A DNA stretch of 19,479 bases from RGIG5612 sp963591145 (GTDB taxonomy: Bacteria > Bacillota > Clostridia > Lachnospirales > Lachnospiraceae). The translations under genes were made by a program, and so were the position numbers. Shown piece by piece: positions 1 to 6,870 of the stretch (position 1 is the first letter of the stretch; the number at the start of each line of letters is the position of its first letter). Below the pieces are notes generated by a model that saw only the letters and a program-made list of their open reading frames with translations, was not told where the DNA came from and did no database searches. The stretch lies in NCBI GenBank assembly GCA_963591145.1, contig CAVARE010000078.1, positions 1 to 19,479 of the forward strand, in the 5' to 3' direction.

Positions 1-108
1 TTTTAGTGTATTACAAAGATATATGTCAAGAAAAAGGACAATGAAAAATCAGGAAAAATCGTTTTCCAAGACTTGTTTAGAAAACCTGGGACAGGAAAAT
101 ATTTTCTG

Positions 109-140
109 CTAAAAAAATACTGCCGGACTGAATCCGGCAG
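109..140 (-). terminator. Intrinsic terminator of efp
   Basis: An 8-bp perfect stem (120-127 with 133-140, arm CTGCCGGA) closes a 5-nt loop. On the minus strand it is followed directly by TATTTTTTT. It lies 20 bases after the efp stop codon, so it ends the efp transcript. Bases 1-108 beyond it hold nothing I recognise. Confidence 0.9.
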
Positions 141-160
141 CATCTATAAATATACAATAA

Positions 161-718
161 TTATGCTCTTGAAAGATACTCGCCTGTACGTGTGTCGATC
201 TTGATCACTTCATCCTGCTCAATGAACAGTGGTACGAGAACCTGTGCGCCTGTTTCTACGATAGCAGGCTTTGTTGCACCTGTTGCTGTATTGCCCTTGA
301 AGCCTGGCTCTGTGTTGATAACCTTGAGTTCAACGGCTGTTGGAGGCTCAATTGAGAATACCTTGCCATTGTATGAGCAAACCTTAACCAATTCATTTTC
401 CTTAACGAACTTCATCTGGTCGCCTGCATCCTCATGGCTTAACTGAACCTGCTCATAGGTTGTTGTATCCATAAATGTATACATATCGCCATCATCAAAC
501 AGATACTGCATTTCTGCTCTGTCAATATGTGCATTTTCGAACTTTTCTGTAGGTCTGAAAGATGTTTCAACAACACCGCCTGTGATAATCTTTTTGTATT
601 TTGTTCTAACGAATGCAGCACCCTTACCAGGCTTAACGTGCTGGAAGTCAATGATCTGACAAACATCGCCGTCAATTTCTACTGTCATTCCGTTTCTGAA
701 GTCACCAGCTGTAACCAT
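161..718 (-). CDS. efp: Translation elongation factor P (EF-P)
   Basis: EF-P binds the ribosome between the P and E sites and stimulates peptide-bond formation at consecutive prolines. The 185-aa product has the family's usual length and three-domain layout: an N-terminal KOW-like domain (about 1-65) and two OB-fold domains. The domain I loop reads VKPGKGAAF, with Lys32 at the tip where family members carry an activating modification (5-aminopentanol in Bacillus, beta-lysyl at the equivalent Lys34 in E. coli). No modifying enzyme is visible here. The C-terminal part contains the conserved GDTATGATKPA-like motif, here with GNTATGATKPA. The ATG at 718 is chosen because GGAGG lies 8 bases upstream and it matches the family N-terminus (MVTAGDFRNG). 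An in-frame extension to 832 would run back into the preceding ABC gene. The gene has its own promoter and terminator, so it appears monocistronic. Confidence 0.97.
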   Translation of the reverse strand: MVTAGDFRNGMTVEIDGDVCQIIDFQHVKPGKGAAFVRTKYKKIITGGVVETSFRPTEKFENAHIDRAEMQYLFDDGDMYTFMDTTTYEQVQLSHEDAGDQMKFVKENELVKVCSYNGKVFSIEPPTAVELKVINTEPGFKGNTATGATKPAIVETGAQVLVPLFIEQDEVIKIDTRTGEYLSRA

Positions 719-755
719 AAATATATCCTCCGTTTTAAATAACTGTCTGCCCCTT

Positions 756-784
756 ATTCTACAAGGTATATTGTCAACTTTCAA
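756..784 (-). promoter_or_regulatory. Predicted sigma-A promoter of efp
   Basis: The -35 element TTGAAA (784-779) and -10 element TAGAAT (761-756) are separated by 17 bases. The promoter lies in the 73-base gap between the ABC gene stop and the efp ATG, and predicts a leader of about 30 bases. No terminator is visible between the ABC gene and efp, so some read-through is also possible. Confidence 0.65.
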
Positions 785-791
785 CCTTTTT

Positions 792-2561
792 TTAATCCAG
801 CTGATCGAACTGTGAATTATACAGGTCTGCATAGAATCCGCCCTGAGCCATCAACTGTTCATGATTACCCTGCTCAATGATGTCTCCATCCTTCATTACA
901 AGGATAAGATCTGCATTCTTAATGGTTGATAATCTATGCGCAATAATGAATGAAGTTCTATTTGCCATCAATTTATCCATGGCTGCCTGAATGAGTTCCT
1001 CAGTTCTGGTATCTACCGAAGATGTTGCTTCATCCAGGATAAGAAACGGCGCATTTTCAACCATCGCACGTGCTATTGTAATTAACTGCTTCTGACCTGC
1101 GGATACATTTGCATTTTCATCCAGAATAGTATCGTATCCATGAGGCATAGTCATAATGAAGTGGTGAATTCCTGCAGCCTTGGCAGCCTCAATTACCTGC
1201 TCATCTGTTGCCTCTTTACTATATTTGATGTTATCTCTGATTGTTCCTTCAAATAGCCATGTATCCTGAAGAACCATGCCAAACAACGCATGCACCTCTT
1301 CCCTTCTCATGGTCTTTATAGGAACTCCGTCGATCGTAATCTCGCCGGAATTGACCTCGTAGAATCTCATAAGCAGGTTAACCATCGTTGTTTTTCCTGC
1401 GCCGGTAGGACCAACGATTGCCACCTTCTTGCCTGCAGGCGCCAATACTGAGAAGTCATTAATAATGGTCCTGTCAGGATTATATCCGAAATTAACATGC
1501 TTGAATTCGATATTGCCCTTAGCCTGACCATATGGAATTCTGATCGGAAGATCCATATCATTTGGCAGAACTTCTTCATCCAGGAATTCAAATACACGCT
1601 TCGATGCGGCAGCCGTTGACTGAAGCTGTGTGAAGATCTGTCCCAATTGCTGCAGTGGCGATGTGAATAATCTGATATAGATCATAAATGCAACTACGGT
1701 ACCAAATGTAATGGTTCCGCTCATTGTCATGAGAGCACCGACCACGCAGACTGCTACATATCCCAGATTGCCGACAAATCCCATAATAGGAGGCATGAGG
1801 GAACCGAAGAATTGTGACTTCCATACGCACTCGGCAAATCCATTATTCAGATTATCGAATTTCTGTCCCTCGTAATCATTGGCATTATATGCATTTACAA
1901 CGTCATGACCTGCGTAAATTTCTTCGATATGACCATTCAACGCGCCCAGAAGCACCTGAGATTTTACGAAGTATTTCTGGGAGTTCTTCATGATTAGGAA
2001 CAGCAATGCAAATCCTATGAGTGAAGCTGCTAATGCTACAAGCGACAGCTGCCAGCTGGTGAAGAGCATGATTATGAATACTCCTATAAATTGGGTTCCA
2101 GCCTGGAACAGATTGCCTACAGAGGTTGTAAGAGTCTGTCCTATCGTGTCAACATCATTAACTACACGTGATAAGATATCACCTATAAGATTGTTATCAA
2201 AATATTTTAACGGAAGAATATTAATCTGCTTTACTATATCCTTCCTTAATCCATATGAGGTTCTCTGTGTGACTATCGTCATCAAAAAGCCCTGGATATA
2301 AGATAGAACCCACGCAAGAGAATATAAAATCAAAAGCGTTATCGCTATGCTGACAACTGTATCAATTTCCATCTCGCCTGTGAGTCCGGTACTTATGATA
2401 TCAGCTATCTTGCTGATCTGCTTTGGTCCGATTATCGTAAGTATGGTACCTCCGACAGCGCAAATGATTGCCGCAATCAGCATTCCCAGATTTTTCTTCA
2501 TATATGAAAGCAACGGCCCAAGGAAACGAAGGCTGGCCGTTTCACCATTACCTCTACGCAT
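792..2561 (-). CDS. ABC exporter half-transporter, catalytically competent subunit of a heterodimer
   Basis: This 589-aa protein has an N-terminal six-helix exporter domain (about 20-315) fused to an ATPase domain (about 350-589). Visible motifs are Walker A GPTGAGKT (384-391), Q-loop Gln432, signature VSAGQ (486-490, not canonical LSGGQ), Walker B FLILD with catalytic Glu511, and switch His542. The family exports drugs, lipids or peptides; the substrate here is unknown. The partner encoded just upstream lacks the catalytic Glu and switch His but has a canonical signature. The pair therefore fits the heterodimeric type (BmrC/BmrD, TM287/TM288), in which one of the two ATP sites is degenerate. 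The ATG at 2561 is preceded by AAAGGAGG at good spacing and overlaps the end of the upstream gene by 8 bases, implying translational coupling. A longer in-frame start at 2615 lacks that support. Confidence 0.93.
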   Translation of the reverse strand: MRRGNGETASLRFLGPLLSYMKKNLGMLIAAIICAVGGTILTIIGPKQISKIADIISTGLTGEMEIDTVVSIAITLLILYSLAWVLSYIQGFLMTIVTQRTSYGLRKDIVKQINILPLKYFDNNLIGDILSRVVNDVDTIGQTLTTSVGNLFQAGTQFIGVFIIMLFTSWQLSLVALAASLIGFALLFLIMKNSQKYFVKSQVLLGALNGHIEEIYAGHDVVNAYNANDYEGQKFDNLNNGFAECVWKSQFFGSLMPPIMGFVGNLGYVAVCVVGALMTMSGTITFGTVVAFMIYIRLFTSPLQQLGQIFTQLQSTAAASKRVFEFLDEEVLPNDMDLPIRIPYGQAKGNIEFKHVNFGYNPDRTIINDFSVLAPAGKKVAIVGPTGAGKTTMVNLLMRFYEVNSGEITIDGVPIKTMRREEVHALFGMVLQDTWLFEGTIRDNIKYSKEATDEQVIEAAKAAGIHHFIMTMPHGYDTILDENANVSAGQKQLITIARAMVENAPFLILDEATSSVDTRTEELIQAAMDKLMANRTSFIIAHRLSTIKNADLILVMKDGDIIEQGNHEQLMAQGGFYADLYNSQFDQLD

Positions 2562-4314
2562 TTTCCAATTCCTCCTTTGACAGCTGTGAATAAGCGATCT
2601 GGCGATAAACATCACAAGTTTTCAACAATTCATCGTGCTTACCGATTCCCGCCATCTTACCTTCATCAAGAACTATGATCTTGTCAGCATCCCTAACTGT
2701 TCCGATACGCTGAGCAACGATCAGTGTTGTTGCTCCATTTGTTTCCTTCTTAAGCTCAGCTCTGAGCTTCTTATCAGTCTTGTAATCAAGTGCCGAGAAG
2801 GAATCATCAAATATGAATATCTCCGGCTTCTTGCAAATGGCTCTGGCTATGGATATCCTCTGCTTCTGACCACCTGAGAAGTTAGTTCCACCCTGAGCAA
2901 CAGGAGCATTTATGCCATCCTCCTGTTTGTCTAAGATGTCCTTACCCTGAGCAACCTGCATTGCATGAACTATATCTTCATCAGAGGCACGTGTTTTATC
3001 TACATCGCCATAATCCACATTAGAAGCAATGGTTCCTTTAAATAATATCGCCTTCTGTGACACATAACCGATCTTATCACGCAGATCCTTAAGAACATAA
3101 GATCTGACATTTTCGCCGTCAACAATGACCTCTCCCTCAGAGGCATCGAAGAATCTCGGAACCAAATTAACGAGTGTACTCTTACCTGATCCTGTTGAGC
3201 CAATGAATGCAACTACCTCTCCCGGCTCGGCTGTAAATGTTATATTATCAAGAACTCGTTCCTGCGCACCCGGATAACTAAATGATACATTTTTAAATTC
3301 GACCTTGCCCTTAACGGTCTGATCATTTCTGACATTTCCATCTGTAATCTTTGTCTTCATGTCCAGCACTTCCAATATTCTGGCAGCTGAAACCTGCGCC
3401 CTTGGAAGGAACATGAAAATCATTGATACCATCATAAAGGCCATAATGATCTGTATAGCATATGCCATGAATACAACCAGTTTACTGAAAGTCTCTATCT
3501 TAGTCATTACATCTGACTGATTCATTATTATAAATGCACCAACCCAATAAACACACAGGGATGTCATGCTCATTACATACTGCATAGATGGCATAAGAAG
3601 CGCCATAGTCTTGCCTGTGAACAAATGATTCTTGGTTATCTCTCTATTTGCCTTATCGAATTTCTCTTCCTGATAATGCTCTGCATTATATGCTCTGACA
3701 ACCCTTACACCCGTAAGATTTTCTCTTGTAACAAGATTCATCTTATCAGTCAGTTTCTGGATAAGTTTGAACTTAGGTGTAACTAAAATAAGACAGATGG
3801 CAATTACAATAACAACGACCATTACCGCAATCGCTGTTACGAGTATCCACTGCCAGCCCTTGTTTAAAATCTTAAATACAGCCCAGATGGCTATAATAGG
3901 TGCCTTCAGGAGCATCTGCAAGCCCATTGATATGATCTGCACAATCTGGACAATATCGTTAGTTGACCTGGTAACCAGACTGGATGTGGAGAAATTATTA
4001 ATCTCCTCCATAGAAAAGCCTACAACCTTGTCATATAACTGTTTTCTGAGATTCTTAGAGAAATTGGCCGCAACCTGTGAAGTGAAGAAGCCAATAACGA
4101 CCGTACATACAACATCACCGAATGCAAATGCGAGCATTATTCCGCCTGACTTCCAAACCTCCGACATCTCTCCGCCAGTCTCAACAAGCTGCGTGATCTG
4201 TGTCATATAATCTGGCATAGTAAGCGTACACCAGACAGATATGATGACGAAAACCAGTATTCCAAACATATAAATGCAATCTCTGGTTTTCATATACCTA
4301 AATAATTTAAGCAT
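2554..4314 (-). CDS. ABC exporter half-transporter, degenerate-site subunit of a heterodimer
   Basis: This 586-aa protein is the first gene of the exporter pair. Hydrophobic helices are visible around 14-33, 58-78, 138-180, 240-264 and 280-303, followed by the ATPase domain from about 338. Walker A is GSTGSGKST (372-380), the Q-loop Gln is 420, and the signature is canonical FSGGQ (479-483). Two catalytic positions are altered: Walker B ends FDD, putting Asp504 where the catalytic Glu should be, and the switch His is Gln535 (VAQR). These are the changes known in the BmrC/TM287 type subunits. The composite degenerate ATP site would use this protein's Walker motifs and the partner's odd VSAGQ signature. 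The ATG at 4314 has AGGAGAG 6-7 bases upstream. Expression should depend on read-through of a terminator in the leader (4340-4383). The substrate cannot be told from sequence. Confidence 0.93.
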   Translation of the reverse strand: MLKLFRYMKTRDCIYMFGILVFVIISVWCTLTMPDYMTQITQLVETGGEMSEVWKSGGIMLAFAFGDVVCTVVIGFFTSQVAANFSKNLRKQLYDKVVGFSMEEINNFSTSSLVTRSTNDIVQIVQIISMGLQMLLKAPIIAIWAVFKILNKGWQWILVTAIAVMVVVIVIAICLILVTPKFKLIQKLTDKMNLVTRENLTGVRVVRAYNAEHYQEEKFDKANREITKNHLFTGKTMALLMPSMQYVMSMTSLCVYWVGAFIIMNQSDVMTKIETFSKLVVFMAYAIQIIMAFMMVSMIFMFLPRAQVSAARILEVLDMKTKITDGNVRNDQTVKGKVEFKNVSFSYPGAQERVLDNITFTAEPGEVVAFIGSTGSGKSTLVNLVPRFFDASEGEVIVDGENVRSYVLKDLRDKIGYVSQKAILFKGTIASNVDYGDVDKTRASDEDIVHAMQVAQGKDILDKQEDGINAPVAQGGTNFSGGQKQRISIARAICKKPEIFIFDDSFSALDYKTDKKLRAELKKETNGATTLIVAQRIGTVRDADKIIVLDEGKMAGIGKHDELLKTCDVYRQIAYSQLSKEELENA

Positions 4315-4339
4315 CTAAAACTCTCCTGTTTCTTTTTCA

Positions 4340-4383
4340 TGTTACAAAAACATTGATGACCCCTACAGGTATCATCAATGTTT
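4340..4383 (-). terminator. Intrinsic terminator inside the leader of the ABC exporter operon
   Basis: A perfect 12-bp stem (4348-4359 with 4372-4383, arm AAACATTGATGA on the plus strand) closes a 12-nt loop that can add two G-C pairs. On the minus strand the stem is followed by a U-run (TTTTTG). It ends only about 10 bases before the Shine-Dalgarno of the exporter gene, and no promoter fits between them. It is therefore either an attenuator in the leader or the 3' end of an independent small RNA. Confidence 0.8.
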
Positions 4384-4480
4384 CTATTACCATTTGTTTT
4401 TCAGAATTTCTACTTGCAACTTACTGCCATTCAAATCAGAATTACATTTATACAATTCCGCTCGACTTGAACGACTCTTT
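4345..4480 (-). ncRNA. Predicted structured leader or small RNA before the ABC exporter
   Basis: Transcription from the promoter at 4486-4514 would start near 4479 and reach the terminator about 135 nt later. The first part folds well. UUCAAGUC (4471-4464) pairs with GAUUUGAA (4437-4430) through 8 pairs with one G-U. Enclosed in it is a second hairpin (about 4458-4438) with a GAAUU/AAUUC stem extended by G-U and A-U pairs and a UAAA loop. About 45 mostly unpaired bases follow, then the terminator hairpin. I do not recognise it as a named riboswitch or RNA family. It could act in cis as an attenuator or in trans as a small RNA. Confidence 0.5.
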
Positions 4481-4485
4481 TTTTG

Positions 4486-4514
4486 ATATTAAAACATAAT
4501 TTTGACTGTTTCAA
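4486..4514 (-). promoter_or_regulatory. Predicted sigma-A promoter of the exporter leader
   Basis: The -35 element TTGAAA (4514-4509) and -10 element TAATAT (4491-4486) are separated by exactly 17 bases. It lies in the gap after yqeG and about 170 bases upstream of the first exporter start codon. It is the only good promoter seen for the exporter operon. Confidence 0.65.
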
Positions 4515-4576
4515 CCAAAATGTTATTTTTTTTTGTACAATATTTTTGAAGAATGATGTCTTTTTTTATACATCAA

Positions 4577-5092
4577 TTACAACTCCTCACCGTGTTTTTT
4601 GGAATAAATCCTATAGAAGAACTTCACAATAAGCTCGCCTGCCCGCTTTAACAGAATAGTAGGTTTATGATCAATATGAATCGGCTTAACGAGTATAGAT
4701 TTTATGCCTGCCTTATTGGCACCATAAATATCAGTAAATAACTGATCTCCAATCATTAGAGTATTGTCCTTGTTGGTCCCAATCCTAGACATTCCTTCAA
4801 TGTATCCGGCTGCACTGGGTTTATGTGCATCACATATATATGGTGATTGTGATCTCTCAGCAAATGGCTTAACCCTATCTTCATTATTATTAGAAATAAT
4901 GCAAACCTTCCAGCCAATTTTTCTTAACAAAACAAAAAGAGCTTCCGAATGCTCATCACTCGGAGCTCCATGTCTCACAAGAGTATTATCAACGTCCGTT
5001 AACAAACCTCTATAGCCCTTGTCATATAGTTTCCGGAAATCAATCTTATAAGCTGATTCACAAGAAACTGTCGGATAGAATTTTTTAAACAT
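4577..5092 (-). CDS. yqeG: YqeG family HAD-superfamily (IIIA) phosphatase
   Basis: The 171-aa protein has the full HAD motif set. Motif I is DVDNTL with nucleophile Asp33 and acid/base Asp35, motif II is SNNN at 67-70, Lys91 is the candidate motif III lysine, and motif IV is GDQLFTD with Asp116 and Asp121. Length and motifs match the YqeG family of Firmicutes. Its physiological substrate is not established to my knowledge, and its role is often inferred only from neighbours. It follows nrdR after 40 bases with no terminator between, so the two are probably co-transcribed. The ATG at 5092 fits the family N-terminus (FYPTV), but no clear Shine-Dalgarno precedes it. The upstream sequence is AT-rich. 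Confidence 0.9.
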   Translation of the reverse strand: MFKKFYPTVSCESAYKIDFRKLYDKGYRGLLTDVDNTLVRHGAPSDEHSEALFVLLRKIGWKVCIISNNNEDRVKPFAERSQSPYICDAHKPSAAGYIEGMSRIGTNKDNTLMIGDQLFTDIYGANKAGIKSILVKPIHIDHKPTILLKRAGELIVKFFYRIYSKKHGEEL

Positions 5093-5132
5093 ATAATTTT
5101 ATTTAACAAAACCTGCTTTCATCAGCATTGCA

Positions 5133-5582
5133 TCAGTCTGCAAGCTTCTTTATTTCTTCTATAAATGTATTTACATCCTTGAACTGTCTATAAACGGAGG
5201 CAAACCTGACATAAGCTACAGAATCAACTGCTTTAATCTTATCCATAACTATCTCGCCAATATCGCTGCTCTTAATCTCAGAGCATCCTAATGAGAAGAT
5301 TTCATTTTCAATCTCATCTACGACCTGTTCTATCTTCTCACGTGTAACATGTCTCTTATAACAAGCCTGCAGAATGCCTCGCTCAATCTTCCTTCTGTCG
5401 TACGACTCTGTATTACCATCCTTCTTTAAGACCATGATAGGTATTGTTTCTATCTTCTCATATGTCGTAAATCTCCGATGGCAGCGTTCACATTCACGTC
5501 TCCTTCTGATTGCTGTTTTATCATCATTAGGACGTGAATCAAGAACTTTCGTATCACAACATGAGCAAAATGGACATTTCAT
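5133..5582 (-). CDS. nrdR: Transcriptional repressor NrdR
   Basis: NrdR is an ATP/dATP-sensing, zinc-binding repressor of ribonucleotide reductase genes. The 149-aa length is typical. An N-terminal zinc ribbon has cysteines 3, 6, 31 and 34 (CPFC and CERC), with a basic DNA-contact stretch between (RRRRECERCHRRF). An ATP-cone domain follows from about residue 46 (PIMVLKKDG, then YDRRKIERGI). The start is fixed because Cys3 is a zinc ligand, so the protein cannot begin later. No Shine-Dalgarno is present, and a strong promoter lies immediately upstream, so the mRNA should be almost leaderless. No nrd gene and no clear NrdR box is present in this window. Confidence 0.96.
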   Translation of the reverse strand: MKCPFCSCCDTKVLDSRPNDDKTAIRRRRECERCHRRFTTYEKIETIPIMVLKKDGNTESYDRRKIERGILQACYKRHVTREKIEQVVDEIENEIFSLGCSEIKSSDIGEIVMDKIKAVDSVAYVRFASVYRQFKDVNTFIEEIKKLAD

Positions 5583-5591
5583 AATGCTTAA

Positions 5592-5619
5592 ATTATACTT
5601 ATTTTTTTTCCTATATCAA
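5592..5619 (-). promoter_or_regulatory. Predicted sigma-A promoter of nrdR, almost abutting the start codon
   Basis: The -35 element TTGATA (5619-5614) and a consensus -10 TATAAT (5597-5592) have a 16-base A-rich spacer. The expected start point near 5585 is only about 3 bases before the nrdR ATG at 5582. Between this promoter and the terminator at 5763, bases 5620-5762 hold no gene; the only item I see is a short inverted repeat (5693-5704). Confidence 0.7.
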
Positions 5620-5762
5620 GTGATTTTAAAGGATTATCATTTTTATTTTTTGATTTTATGGCAACTATCTAAATCCCCATTACAGAAAACCCGCTGCAGG
5701 CAGCTTCTATGTATGCTTAGCTATCACAAAAAGCATTTTCAAGGCTCTTAATAGTTATAATT

Positions 5763-5800
5763 CAAAAAAAACAGATGCCTCACTTTAGTAAGACATCTGC
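5763..5800 (-). terminator. Intrinsic terminator of the sugar ABC import operon
   Basis: A hairpin of about 12 pairs (5772-5799) has a CAGATG/CATCTG base, two G-U pairs and a TAAA loop. On the minus strand eight Ts follow. It lies about 33 bases after the permease stop and insulates nrdR from the import operon. Confidence 0.93.
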
Positions 5801-5832
5801 TTATGTTTTTAAAAATATTCTCTTGTGATAGT

Positions 5833-6867
5833 TTAAGCTGCTGCTGAAGGAGCTGGAGCCTTTCCACTAACCTTCTTAGCTGCGTTGATGGTAGCACGAG
5901 TCTGCATTTCATCAAGTGCAACAGCAAACAGAAGAACGATACCAAGAGCAACATCCTGCCAGTACTGGTTAACGTTAAGGAAGTTGAAGCCCTGGTTAAG
6001 AACAGCGATGATAAGAGTACCAACAACCATGTTGTTGATCTTGCCGCCGCCGCCGCCCATCTTGATACCACCGAGCATTGCACCAGCCATAGCTGTGAAT
6101 TCTGCACCGATACCCATTGACTGAGAAGCTGAACCAATCTTACCAATGTTAACAATCTGAGCAAATGCGAAGAATAAACCTGCAAGAGCGAAGATTGCGA
6201 TTCTCATCTTAGCAACACTTACACCAGACAGAGCAACTGCATCCGGGTTTGAACCCAGAGCATATACATTACGTCCGAAGTGAGTCTTATTAAGAATAAG
6301 AGCACCAACAATGACCATGATGATCATTACAACAACACCAGACTTTACATAACTTCCAGCAAAGAAAGGAATGTTTTCACCACCCAGGAACTTGAATGCA
6401 TCAGAAAGACCCTTGTATGTCTTCTGAACACCACCTGAGAGCAGGTACGTTGCACCATTCAAGATATACTGTGTAGCAAGTGTTATGATGAACGGGAATA
6501 CTCTTAACCATGCATACATAACGCCGTTGAAACCTGAGATAACAATACCACAAATGATACCAAGACCCATAGAGAGCACGAAGCTGCCTGATGCAGTATC
6601 AATAAGTGCCATTAAAATACCTAATGTTGAAAGCAAATAACCTGTAGACAAGTCCATTGCTCCGCCTAACATGATGAAGGTAATACCAACACCTGTAATA
6701 AGCAGGTAAGCATTCTGTCCTAAAATATTCATCAAGTTAGATAAAGAAAGGAAATCACGGTTTGTAGATGTCTTACATATTATCTGGAAAGCAACCAGCA
6801 ATATGACAAGTACGATATACATCATAAATTTACGTAACAGACCGGAATAATCGATTTTCTTTTTCAT
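5833..6867 (-). CDS. ABC sugar-type importer permease (RbsC/MglC family)
   Basis: The 344-aa protein is a polytopic membrane protein of the branched-chain amino acid/monosaccharide permease family (BPD_transp_2). About 8-10 hydrophobic segments are visible, beginning at 14-29. Family marks include GGAMDLSTG near residue 68, the LGSNPDAVALSGVSV cytoplasmic segment near 200, which contacts the ATPase, and the GAMLGGIKMGGGGGKI stretch near 265. It would dimerise to form the channel for the substrate delivered by the binding protein encoded at 8488-9651. The Ala/Pro-rich C-terminal tail (KAPAPSAAA) looks non-conserved. The ATG has GGAGG at 8-base spacing and lies 3 bases after the ATPase stop, so the two are translationally close. 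The substrate is probably a monosaccharide or related small molecule, but the sequence does not decide it. Confidence 0.93.
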   Translation of the reverse strand: MKKKIDYSGLLRKFMMYIVLVILLVAFQIICKTSTNRDFLSLSNLMNILGQNAYLLITGVGITFIMLGGAMDLSTGYLLSTLGILMALIDTASGSFVLSMGLGIICGIVISGFNGVMYAWLRVFPFIITLATQYILNGATYLLSGGVQKTYKGLSDAFKFLGGENIPFFAGSYVKSGVVVMIIMVIVGALILNKTHFGRNVYALGSNPDAVALSGVSVAKMRIAIFALAGLFFAFAQIVNIGKIGSASQSMGIGAEFTAMAGAMLGGIKMGGGGGKINNMVVGTLIIAVLNQGFNFLNVNQYWQDVALGIVLLFAVALDEMQTRATINAAKKVSGKAPAPSAAA

Positions 6868-6870
6868 AAA

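Noticed and set aside
719..832. 38-codon N-terminal extension of efp
   Set aside because: It would cross the efp promoter and overlap the ABC gene. The ATG at 718 has GGAGG and the family N-terminus.
4430..4476. Known riboswitch (SAM, TPP, c-di-GMP, T-box) in the exporter leader
   Set aside because: No conserved core sequence of these classes is visible. The fold is only a nested hairpin, so it is left as unassigned RNA.
5748..6185. 145-codon minus-strand frame overlapping the permease 3' end
   Set aside because: It is in a shifted frame over the permease gene, is Leu/Ser-rich, and runs through the intrinsic terminator.
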